This document shows positions 1 through 11,800 of a DNA stretch of 64,000 nt, one piece after another. The stretch is from Patiria pectinifera. Lineage: Eukaryota; Echinodermata; Asteroidea; Valvatida; Asterinidae. Location of the stretch: the NCBI GenBank assembly GCA_029964075.1, contig CM057149.1, positions 22,024,197-22,088,196 on the forward strand. Direction: 5' to 3'. Within the stretch, counting starts at the first letter, position 1; the number at the start of each line of letters is the position of its first letter. Both the position numbers and the translations under genes were made by a program. A model generated the notes under the pieces. That model was not told the origin of the DNA and did no database searches. It saw only the letters and a program-made list of their open reading frames with translations.

Positions 1-897
1 ACTGCAATCAAAGCCCCCCCCCCCCCAAAGAAAAAGGCCAAGTAACTTTGGAAAGACCAAACAATAGTTCAGAACTTGTACCGAGTCTAAGTAAACGTTC
101 AGTCTTGGATCAAGTCAAAAATGTCCCAGTAGTTATCATTAGGCAAAAGGCACAGGCCTTCAAGTGCTGGCCAACATTTAGACTTGATCTCAAGGCGGAT
201 TTTTATCTGACCCCAATCATTTCAGGCCCTGTTTGAACATTTAGCACAGACAGTTTGCCAAGTAAGCTTGGAATTCTTGCCTACGTGAATGGTCAATGCA
301 CATGACATGATAGTCTTACCAGTGCAGACATGTGAAAAAATGTAATCACCGGGGGAAAAAAGGCAGAGGTATACATGTACTTTTGGATCATAACAATGTC
401 CACACAAAACAAAGGAAAGGAAAAGACCAATTCTGCTGAAACATGAACAAGTCTCTAAATTTCTTCCTTGAAATGTCACAATAAGCCAGTTCGGTATTCC
501 AAAATAGTCTGATGCCCATGCAACAAGATTCAATGATTTTTTTTCGGGATAAATGCACACAAGGCTATGGGGGACGTCTAATTCTGTGTAATTTTTTGGG
601 CAATCGAAAAGAGATGGAAACTTTTGTTCGCACAAAAGTTTGGAGACACAAGACACCTAAAAACACTTCGCTGTCCAAACTTTTTTGTTGCTGCAAAATG
701 TTACTTCAGAACATGATAATCTCTTCAATTTTGCTGATACCCCGCTATGCTTTTGCACGCATACAATTAAATGTTTATCCTGAAAAATCGTCAAATCATG
801 ACGTGCACATGCACAGTTGGCATACCGAAGGGCTTATTAACGACGACCAAAACAAGCAAGTTTTTCTGCATCAGATGCCACTAAAGTTGACTTCTTA
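1..897. other. No gene seen
   Basis: AT-rich sequence with a C homopolymer near 15-26. No exon-like conserved reading frame or structured repeat was recognised. Confidence 0.5.
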
Positions 898-1078
898 AGC
901 CTGGTTCATACTTCACGCGAATGCGAAGCGAATTTGACGTCATGAAACAATCGCTGCTAAATTCGCCCGAGTTGAAATATGTTCAACTTTTACGAATTTG
1001 CAGCGCGGATACCTGCCATGACGTCACAAATTCCCCTTCGCTTTCGCTTTTGCTTTCGCACAGAGTATGAACCAGGCT
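898..1078. mobile_element. MITE, PIF/Harbinger-like (TTA target duplication)
   Basis: The ends are inverted: AGCCTGGTTCATAC at the left and its complement at the right, followed inwards by GACGTCATG on both arms. TTA flanks both sides (895-897 and 1079-1081), the 3-bp duplication typical of PIF/Harbinger elements. Confidence 0.7.
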
Positions 1079-1525
1079 TTATCATGTTCAGCAGAGCCTT
1101 AAGATAATCCAGGCTGTAAGATTTGTTTCCTTCATATCCAAATAATTCTTTCCCTCAGTTTTCGTAGCAAAACCAAATCCACAACAATCTTCCAATAAAA
1201 AAACTCCCAAAGATTCCTCCTGTCTTCTATATGTACATGTCCACTATAATGTAGAAACACTGTTTAAACCAACAAATAAATAAAAAGCAAATCATTTACA
1301 CAAGATCTGGAAATTAAAAAAACAACTGTTTTCTATCCAGAGACGTGACTTGGCAGATTTGCAGCAAAAACATAACATCCTGCAGGAACTCCTGTTTCAG
1401 CAAAGATGTCAACTGTCCCATATTTGAAGAGTTTGTTTCCAGACCACGATAAATGCCATTTGTTACCTTTATGTATACTGCCCTCTGCTGGCTGCCCAAA
1501 GCCAGTCTCAAGAACTGTTATACAA

Positions 1526-1684
1526 ATATTGAGTGGGTCAGAGTGGAATGGGAGGAATATTATCGCTCAGTAAAATCTGGACTTTTTTATTACATGAGGC
1601 GAAGCCGAGTGAAATGGAAAAGTCCAGCTTTTACCGAGCGATAATATTCCTCCCAGTTCACAATTTAAAGCCACCCAATAATTA
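1526..1684. mobile_element. Foldback MITE (family with 61791-63800)
   Basis: The arms of about 60 bp are complementary: left AATATTGAGTGGG then GGGAGGAATATTATCGCTC, right the reverse complement. The loop contains GGCGAAGCC. Homology with the right-hand copy continues about 170 bp past the right arm (to about 1860), so the full unit is larger than the foldback. Confidence 0.7.
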
Positions 1685-1712
1685 CTTTATTTAACTGACA
1701 TGTCAGTAATAA

Positions 1713-2015
1713 ATCCTTGTCATTTGATTTACAGTTAAAATGAACTTCTATTTCAATACAAAATTGGTGGGAAATGAATTTCTGTCTTCCAAATCACCCT
1801 TTACGAAATGTTTTAACCCAACTCTGTAGCCACTGGCTCTTGATGGGAACACCAGAACGCTCACACCATACCATACCACGCCATGGCACAAGGATGATCC
1901 TAGCTGTTGAATAGTCCCATTCACCATGGGCGAATGAACTTTTTGAGCCCCGGTGTGAATGGCAGCAATAATGAATGCCACGTGATGTAAGTTCCACCAA
2001 TCAAATGACAAGGAT
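1713..2015. repeat. Inverted repeat
   Basis: A 17-bp perfect inverted pair (1713-1729, ATCCTTGTCATTTGATT, and 1999-2015) brackets about 270 bp, probably the ends of another short element. Confidence 0.5.
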
Positions 2016-2030
2016 CTGTACGCCAGTTAT

Positions 2031-3790
2031 ATAATATATACCAGTACTTAAAACAATTTAAGAACAGAGTAAAGTGATAAATGTAGTTTAGAAACAGCCG
2101 TTATACCGGTACTCTGTATGCTTTATAAGTTTTCATAATCATACAACTTTCTCACATATTAAAATGGATATATTGTGGAAACAAACTCTTTATTACATGG
2201 AATAGTCTCTTTACTGAAGTTGTTCAGTGCAATGTCCTGCTGTTCTCACGACTTTCTTAAAAATCCTTCTTCCTTTACTCATGTACAAAAACCGCTGAAA
2301 ATTATGAGTACAAGATGTGATCTTTCAAATGGCAATATCCACATTAGATGTCTTGACCCAACCGCAAAAGATCCATAAATTTCTTTGCCATGGCCAATCA
2401 TAGACACTTCAACACTGCACGTACAATCAATGATCAAAATCTAGTGATATATTACCCAACCAACATGACCATTTCTGTGAAAATTACCTTCAGGAGTTTC
2501 CTTAAAAAAAAGATTCACCAGTGAAAACCGAAGGAATTTCCTTGTTCCATTTCCTCTCCCAATCATTGTAAATTCCTCGTCATCTTTCCTGGACCAGAAC
2601 TTAATCATTCTGGATTTTTTTTTTTTTCATTTTGAAACTCCAGGTTAACATCCATAACAGTGAAAATGCCACTGCGACTTTCCTAGTTTCCATGACAAAA
2701 CATAGGAACCCTTTGCCCCACTGCCTTTTTTCAATGACCGGTAGAAAATTCATCTTCCAAAACTTACAACCTGTTCATGATATCCGTATCAATAAATTGT
2801 TATTGCATTTTTGAGAAGACCAATTTTCTCTGTTGTTTCATGAGAACGTCTTTAAAATTTCAAGCAAACCAAGTCAGTCTCATGTGTTAAGTCTACACTA
2901 TACTGCCTATTCCAACCGTTAATTGTTTTTTTTCCTAAAATTAATTAGATATATGTATATATATTTATAGATATCTTACAATAGTTTAAACTGGATTAAT
3001 AATAATATACACGAAAAATATCAACAATAGTAAATCTTGGAAGGAAGGGATTCCATTCAATGATAAATACTGTTTTTTTTGTTTGTTTGTATACAATTAT
3101 ATTACTTTCTATGGGCTGGGAGCAATTTTAACTGCGCAAGGAGTTACTATGAAAACTAACAAAATCAGACAATAATCTCAGCAGAATAACAAAATATTTC
3201 ACTTGAGACTTATCAAGCAAATCAGCATCGTTTTTCAAAATAGACTGGTGCCAGCAATTTTGCAATGAGCGTAAGCCAGGCATCAATCACAAGGGGTCTG
3301 GTAACCCGACATTCAGATTTTTGTACAGACATCTAGAAACTGATTGGCTCCTCAAACTCGGACTGAGAATATTTCCTGATTTTAACCCAAAAAATCTGCG
3401 GGTCAATTTTAGCCAAACCAGGGTTTTCACCACAATTTTGAAAAGAACTATAGCGCTTTGTCCAAAAACAATCATAATTCAATTTCAAGAATTTTCCCAG
3501 AGAAAAATTGCTTGAGCAATCCTTTTTTTGCGCAACCAGGGACATCCCCAAAAGGAAACTATAACCGAAAAAAATGCTGAACATATCAGCAAGTTAAATA
3601 TCATATTACAAATATGTTGACGTTATCGGCATTATCAATTCCACAACCACAAATTAATATAAGAGTAATATACAAAATCAGATTGCAGGGGTTTATTTTG
3701 ACGAAGTTTGTCATGTTAGAAATGAACTGGCCTGTTCCTGCCTCAACTAAATCAACAATGAATTTCAGAGTGAAAAACAAAAATTAAATT
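2031..3790. other. No gene seen
   Basis: AT-rich non-coding sequence downstream of UBE2H. I recognised no exon, array or inverted-end element. Confidence 0.5.
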
Positions 3791-3794
3791 ACGG

Positions 3795-3866
3795 GCGAGA
3801 TTAGCACCAGCAACCTTCAGGATCAGACACTGGTGCTCTACCAATTGAACTTAGTGGGCCAAACAT
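3795..3866 (-). repeat. tRNA-like relic
   Basis: On the minus strand an A-box-like TTCAATTGGTAGAGC is followed about 35 nt on by a decayed B box, GGTTGCTGGTGCTAATC. It looks like a tRNA pseudogene or SINE head and not a working tRNA. Confidence 0.45.
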
Positions 3867-4223
3867 TCTTTGTTCGTGGTGATCTTGTAGAAAACACCCA
3901 CGAACAAAGGTACTGGCATTCAAATTTTGAAGACCACCAAGATGCATGTACATGGCAAGGTAACAGTAGTTCAGTTGGGGATCCGGGCCGAATTTGATGG
4001 CGCTGCTAAGCACACGATTTTATAGAGCCTCCGTCGATTTCATGGAGACCGAAGCAGTAATCAATGCAAAACGCACCCTTACCTCAGAGAAAAAAAGTTG
4101 CTTAAATAAGTGACGTAACAATAGAAATCTACATGCGCGCATGACTGTTAGAACATAAACATTATAGTGCTCAATGTCAGCACATTTTTCTGCTAAAAGC
4201 ATCGTCATGAAATTGGGCCCAGG

Positions 4224-4485
4224 CTGGTAAAGCATACTTTGATCCTCGCCTTCCACTGTTGTGACCAGGGTTCAAATCCCGCCTGGCCAACATGTGGATT
4301 GGGTTTTCAGTCCCTACCTGATTCCGTGGGTTTTCCCTAGAATATCATCCTGGGGTTTTCCTCCCACCACTAAAACTGTAATTTCCTTCCACATCTTCTA
4401 CCAAGGGAAAATAAGTCTCCCATCATGTTCTGGCACTTGCGTTGTTGGATGTTGTCAAAATAAAAAAAATAAAATAAAATAAATA
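4224..4485 (+). mobile_element. tRNA-derived SINE, copy 1
   Basis: B box GGTTCAAATCC at about 4268 is followed by the shared body CATGTGGATTGGGTTTTCAG and TTTTCCTCCCACC, then an AAAT-rich tail. Other copies are at 19823 (minus), 41180 and 51364, with a fragment at 49745. Confidence 0.75.
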
Positions 4486-4914
4486 CAATTGGTAGCGCAT
4501 GGGTGTGGAATGTTGGAGGTTGCAGGTTCACCTCCAACTTGTGTCAATCTTCCTTATTCAATTTTTGCTGATACTTTCCCATTTCATCTCTTTTGTGAAA
4601 GTATTTTAGATAATTAATGGTTTGGTACGACAAGTTAAAACAATATGATAAATTGAAGGATTCCAAATGATTTACCAACATTGGCCACCTGGGACGCATA
4701 CCAGATTTCAATTCATGGGTTTCTTTCAATGCATGTCTTTAATGTTTAAAATATCCATTCTTGATCTTTAGATGACTAGATTGGAACATAAAACTATCAA
4801 ACCTTACCTTGATGTAATGACAAAAAAAATAAGTTTAACAGATTTCAATTTCCATGGAAATCAGAAGGTATATCACCTTTCACATAACCCCGACCCCCTG
4901 GGCCCTTTTGGCTA

Positions 4915-5290
4915 GGAACCATCCTCAATCCTGCAAAATCCTGTAATTGCCACCATGTAAAAAGTACAGCCTCAATCCTCCAAACCATCTGTTTTTTCTT
5001 TAATTGTTCAGCGGAGGGGAGACCACTGCCTCAATCCTTCCAAATCCTCCAACAATCACTGTTAATGAGTTGAGGCTGTACCGATGACATTCAGAAACAG
5101 TGCGGATGATATCGAGTATAATGCAGGGCTCAATTATGCATGACTGAACATAAACAATGCAGGGTGCAGCCTACAAACTCGACGCAATGCATCCACCAAA
5201 ATCAACGGACACTTTTTTGTCATTCGGCCTCAATCCTCCAAAATCCTCCCAAAAACTGCCTGGTTGATTTTGGAGGATTGAGGATGGTTA
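4915..5290. mobile_element. MITE-like element with CCTCAATCC subrepeats, copy 1
   Basis: The left end ACCATCCTCAATCCTGC is the inverse of the right end GAGGATTGAGGATGG. The interior repeats CCTCAATCCTCCAAA several times. About 400 bp align with a second copy at 39655-40060. Confidence 0.7.
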
Positions 5291-5772
5291 GGGTCAATAT
5301 TGTGCTCCAATCATAGACTCCATGCACAATATACAAAACTCCAACAAAGTTGCATCAACCCTCTGGAAATCTAATGGCAAACTTTAAAATTAGCACATAA
5401 TTATGCACCTGCTGGACATGAGCTTTTTGTGGGGCAAAGCAGTGCTACAATGTAAAGCGACATGACTCTACAAAATTGGTCTACAGAGTCAATGTGGGGG
5501 CTATCTCTGCGAATGCATAGGTTAGTTTAAGTTAAGTTGCAAAACAAATCTTCTGTTTTCAGTGGACGGGAGAGCGTACGACATCAAATAAATAAGTTAT
5601 TCAAATCTGGGGGCAGCAAGGGGAGTCGTAATAGATGATTCGTCTGAATGCCCGTCTGAACACAAAATACATTGAAAAGAGCCTACCCTTCCTCCATACA
5701 GTATAAAAAATGCTCCCACATAAATACAACTATGTTTAAAAACATAAAAAAATACCGGGTGTACAGTGCATG

Positions 5773-5891
5773 CTATAGCTCCATGTCTTGTGTTTCGTCC
5801 TCTGAGAAGTCACTCATGGAGCTTTCACTGGATGATGACTGGGCGTCTTGTTCTCGTAGCGCTTCCTCTGTTGCGTATTTCTGAACGAATT
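5773..5891 (-). CDS. UBE2H: UBE2H coding exon 7 and stop
   Basis: It encodes residues 143-181: [15 protein letters not shown], then a run of serines and acidic residues ending TQDMEL, with TAG at 5775-5773. The acceptor is CTTTTCCCCCAG. The serine-rich acidic tail is typical of UBE2H and is absent from most other E2s, which supports orthology. No clear polyadenylation signal was seen close below the stop. Confidence 0.95.
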
Positions 5892-8800
5892 CTGGGGGAA
5901 AAGGGGAGGGGGAGTGTGGGGAAAAGAGATATTAGGCTCTTGAATGTCTGGCATGCATGTTTTCTTCCAACCTTACCGTGCTGAATCCAACAGGAACCAC
6001 AGCAACGAGTTGACGCTTCTGTAGCAAAGATGACAGCCATTCACTATGAGACGCAGACTATACGAAAGCCTTGGTGAGACTGTGTTGAAACCAAGCCACT
6101 CAAATCTTCACAAGTCAATCACAATTCATTCTGATAATGGTTTTTTTTCTCAAAAAAAAATTAAAAAATCAGAATTGACAATTCATTCTGCCTCAAGTTT
6201 AGTCACAAGTTATTCCAATGAAATATGACAAAGGCAAGCTTTTGTCGACTGACCAGACTCCAACTTAAAGGTAGAGTACATAATTTTGCAGCTAATTATT
6301 GTTGAAAACCATACTTGGTTTAAAGACAGTAATGGCACTTAAATCCCTGTGAAATTATTCTTTCTGGCAAGATGTCATTTGAAGAAAACAATGAAAGAAC
6401 GTCATTTTCAAAGATGCATCTAAAGACGCATTTTTGGAAATTTCCATTAGTGGTTTTTAATTCAGCAAAACCGTGAATGTGTGCTCTTACATGGCTTTAC
6501 GACCGAGGATCACACACAAAAGGAGCACAAAGGTTCTTTTGTAGTCTCGATCGAAGGTCCCTTTGTCCTCGAATACCGGTTTGCGGGCTTAGTCTATTGG
6601 AAAGGTTTATAGGGAACGAAGAAAAACCCTTGGAAGCTTAACAAAAAACGTGTGCACGCAAGCGTTGACACGATGCACACCTGCATGCGATTGTTATAAT
6701 TTGTCGGTTCAGTGCGTGACATTGCGTAGCTGCAATCGGCTGAATGAGAACGTGTTCTGGACACTGATTTCGGGCGCAATTCAAAAAATGACTTGGCAAC
6801 TTTTGAATTGAAATCGAGATCCTAGAATGTTGTTTTCTCGGAATATACAGCATTCACTGGGCTAAAACTTCATTAGGTTAGTTGTTTTTCGAGCACTTTT
6901 GTCCCTTCAAACGAAGAAAAATGCATAAATGGACAAATGATGTACTCTACCTTAAACTACGAAAGGACACTCACCCCTGATTTTTTTCTTGTACTCCTCT
7001 GGTTTGTGCAGGTACATGGCAGCAGCGTCACCGTTGAGGGGGTCGTTGGGGTTGGGGTAGGCCAATAGTTGGGGAAGGAATGACTCAAAAATGTTGGATA
7101 AATCTGATAGATGCAAAGAAAACACAAGGCAAAAAAATTCAAAAACAGAAGTTGTCATTCTGATCAAAGGGGAAAAAGCACTGGAACATAGAGAAGCAAA
7201 TGCTCTAGGAATAGACCAATCATTAAGCCCTGCATATTGGTGTTTTGACCAATCACAACCGCAACTAATGTGCACGAGCGCACATAATGCGCACAGCTGT
7301 AATATACAGTTTGGCACTGGAGAGGTGCACATGTTTGTCGCCCTCGTGCACAGTGGGTGGGGCTAAATCATCAGTCTGTAATACATGTAGGTAGTGATTT
7401 GTGAGTTTGGGTTCAAATTAACCTCATCACTGACAACCAAAGAAATACAGCATACCTCAATCAATTGTTTACATTTGAATTTATTTTATTTATTTTATTT
7501 CATTACCTTCATTGCACAAATACATTAGAAATGACATGTTGTGAAAAAGGGAAACCCCGAACAGGCACACAGGCCCACTAAATGGGGACCCTTGTTCACA
7601 CATCAAAACCGAAAAACAGGGGACAAACACAACAACAAGAGTTTAAATGTTTATTATGTTATCTGTTTCACTTTCATTACTACTGTATGTGTGACGTACG
7701 TGTTCCAGCAAATTAGGATTGACTGACTTTTTCAGCGTAACCTTAACAGAACTCAACCCATCAAACCCCAACGGCATGTTTTGTTGGAATCTGTCATGAT
7801 GGGTACAGAACCCCTAAACTTTTACATTGGGTTGGCACACCTCCAGAATCAAAGTCAGAAATATGTGTGTGCAGTTTCCCATATGGTGTTGGAATTTGCC
7901 AGGATGGGTATGGTTCCTAGTAAATCATGCTAAGGAGTTAGTGTTCAAGAAACCATTTTTATTTAGTTCAAGCTCTCAACATTGAAGTTGCCTGAGTGCT
8001 GTATGTGACAATGCAACTCACCAAATAACGGCGTCCATGTTTGATTGATGACATCTAGACAAACTGTTCCTGAGCTGTTGGGAAAGACGAAATAAGGGAA
8101 TAAACGTGGGCAACTGATTTTTAAAAGGGGAATAAATCACACAGAGGGTTTGCAAATTCCTTCAGCATAATTTATGATCTAGTGTGTACAATGTGTGCTG
8201 GAAGACTTTGATGGAATCAGTTTTTTTCCAACTACAGACTTTTGTAATGTCAGTCTTACAACATTGCTAAACACATCTGAAAACATAAAGCTTGTCTTCA
8301 TGACTATTATTTATGCTGAATTGGGGATGTTAGAGCACATACACAGGAAGGCATTTAAAGTATGAATATGTTTTGCCTAATTTGGCACTCAATAAATTTT
8401 TTCGTATTTTTTTGTCAGTTTTTTTTTAGCCACATTCCACAAGGAATGGATCTACTGGTATCTGATAATCTGAGTTGTTTGTATCGTCAAAATATGATAC
8501 GGAGTTTTTTCCTAAGTTTGACAATCTATCAGTCTATCCGATTTAAAGATCTACTGTTCATGAATTGAGAATTTTTAGAAAGATTTCAAAGTTATTTGGG
8601 GTTCCTGCCGATGCAAAACTTGCAAAGGCTAAGATGACACCTGTTGCAACTAAAATGCCTAAAAATGCCATGTCCATTCAACCAATGAAATGAATACTTA
8701 CGCTTCATCTATGTTTGGATGGTAGATTTTGTTCAGAAAACCTGAAAAACAGAAACAAACAGAGTGAAATCATTAAAACATACATCACGGGGCAATAACA

Positions 8801-11800
8801 TCAGCTAAAGTGCAACATGTCATTGCATGTGTCAGTAAGAGTTTCGGCATTCTCCTGATGACGGTTCAAGCATACTCACTGAAAGTATGAGATACAGTGG
8901 AACGTCGCTATAACGAACATCGTGGGATCCACAAAAATTGCTCGTAATAGCGATCGTTCGGTGTAGCGAGTTTCACACGCTAGTGGCGCCCTCTTATGAT
9001 CATTGTTGTTGAGTAGTTGCATTTACAAACCACGCGCGGAGTTGCCAAACTTGTCCATTAATATTTTCAATTCCGTAGCATCACTTCACCAAGTACGCCC
9101 TGGTTGTTACCGAAAGACGACTTCGAACACGTGCAACTATCATGTAATTACACAGTTTTTAATAATAGCCATTTGTCCCTCTGCTGTTGACATTTGCAAC
9201 GTTGACATTTCAGTACATTTTGAACACACAAATTGGGAGCCAAGGCTGATATTCGGTACAGCCGAATGTTTGGTATAGCGGTGTTCGGTATAGTGACGTT
9301 CCACTGTAGTGTAGTCACTTTACACAGGGTATCCATAAACTTTTCCCACATTGTTCTCTCCACGACACAAAGCTAAAATTGCATCGATATGAAACACTTT
9401 AAATACCTGGCTGAAAGCTGGCTGATTTGTAAGACTTATGATCTCTGTTACTTATCACATTAATCCACATTCATAAATAACTGCGACAGTTAACCCATTC
9501 CTATTGGTTGAGAGTCCATCAAGTGGGTGGTTTTAAACTGCTGATAAAACACAGGCTGTCTTTATAAACACTTCATTCCTGCAACACTGCGTTCTGTGCC
9601 ACATCGCGCAGTAAGCGCTGTGCGTGCGCCAATCTTCATAAGGGCAATTCCACGGTTACTCGCGTTACATTTTTTATGTACTTTTGAGTTTCCTTGGGCT
9701 GTAATTACCTTACTGAAAAGGTTTAATAACTGTTATCCCCATGGTAGATAGAGTAGACCTAGACCTACCTAAGCACCAAAGATGACATCCAGAAAAATGT
9801 GTCATGTATGATAAACAAGACGCACAAAATCGGTTACTCATGTTTTGAAAATGTAACGTGAGTTGCCGTGGAATTGCCCATAAGGGGATTTTATATGCGT
9901 GTGAAGCATATACCGTATGCATGGCCAGAGAGGTGTTTCACACAAAATGAGGACAAATTGTTTTTAAAAATCCGTTGCAATTTTTGACATTTGAATTTTT
10001 GACCGAAAGGTATAAAATGGGAATAAATATGTGCTTGGTCGGTATTAAACAAGTACGTTTGAAACTGGCTAGGGGCCTGGTCGCAGATATTGGCCCTCGC
10101 CTTCGATTGGCTTGGGCCATTATCCTAATTATCCGGGCCATTATCCACATCCAGGCCATTACCCGCGTCCAGACTCCTAGCCGGTTTTAAACGTACAGTT
10201 TGCTTAAAACCGACCCAGCACACATTTATTCCCTTACTCAACCTTTGCATCCAAAGGACTCAAGCATTGAACTAGAACTCAGGTTTGGGGACTTGAACAC
10301 AAGTCAAACAGATCAAAAGTCTCTAGTTTCTCGGCCACAAAAAAATATAACCTACAAAAAAGTTAAACAGACAGTGGGTTCTTACCGATTGAAGGAGATT
10401 TGTATGGATATTTGTCGGGTACATCAACTCGTACTTTCCACACACCGCCATCATAGGGAGCTACAAGAAATAAGATCAATATTCAATCAATTTGTTTTTG
10501 CCTGCATCTGCAAAGTGGGTAACAGCTAGGCGTTATATTTTTTAAATATTTGCAATTTTCTCCCCAAATTACACAGTTGCAATTTGTTCAAATTTTCTCC
10601 CAACTTACTCTCCTAACAAAAAGATTTTATTTCCCACTCTCCTATGAAAACTTCACCTACATGTAGTTGCCAAATTTTTTGCAATGCCAACAGATGCAAA
10701 TGTTTATTTAACCCTAAAGGGGCCGGGGGGGGGGGGGCGGAATCTGCCCCCCCCCTCAACATTTTCCGTGATAGCCTCTAAAAAAAAAAATTTCCCGACC
10801 CGAGCTGTTATGACTTTTTAGCCTCGAGCTTTGCGCATTTTTTGATACCAAAAACATAAAAATCGGACCAGGGGTTGCCGCGTAGCGAAAAATTTTCCGG
10901 CGCTACGCGACGTGAAAACTGAATTTTCGCATATACGTCGTGTACACAGAGCAGAATTGCCATTCGTACATATGAATAATTAATTAGCCATAATTCCAAA
11001 ACCCTTTGACCTATAGTCATGAAATTTCTTGGGTATGTTTAGGAAGAGTTGCTCTATGCATGTGCCGTGTTTCAAAATTTTTCGTCACTCGATGGCCGAG
11101 ATCTTAGGGGGGGGCGGAATCATCCCCCCCCCCCGCTGAGAGATGGTCAAAATAACCCGGCCCCTTTAGGGTTAATATCAAATCAGCTGTCAAGTTTTCT
11201 GCTCAAGTCCACGTTGCAACAACACGAGTTCCGTATGTCAAGAATTTTTGTTTAATATCAAAGAGTGAACTAGGGTCTCGAATTGGCACGTCTGGTCTGC
11301 GTACAAGCTGTTGGTATTCATGAGTCTTCTAGTGACATCATGTTTATTCGTGAAATCTACTATTGAGATGACAAAGATGCACGGCCGGCCAGCTCATTAA
11401 CTTTGTCCCGCTTGAGTGCACATTGCTGTCCAGGCCACAATTTCTCGCTCTCCTTAACAATGCCTGATTGATTGGTAAGAACGTGAACCTTAAGCGAAAG
11501 AACACTCGGTTGGTTTAGGTAAGGCGCCTAACTGACTATACAGATAAACCTTAGTCCCGCCAGAATTCAAGTGTCTAAACATTTCAGCTCACATTATATC
11601 CAATTCAAGGTTCCACAATTTCAGAATTTGTCTTAATTAAGTCATCCATACTCAATCAAAGCATTCATAATATTTACAATGTGTGTTTATCTGCTGAGCG
11701 CACATACATCAATGTTTGCAATCGCTGCACTGTAAAATTCCCAGCGGGTCTCATTGAAAATTCATATCATGTGGCAAATTTCCAAATAAAAATTCCACCC

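Noticed and set aside
222..898. Open frames of 128 and 144 codons on opposite strands near the left edge
   Set aside because: They overlap each other, have no recognisable domain, and their composition is like the surrounding non-coding DNA.
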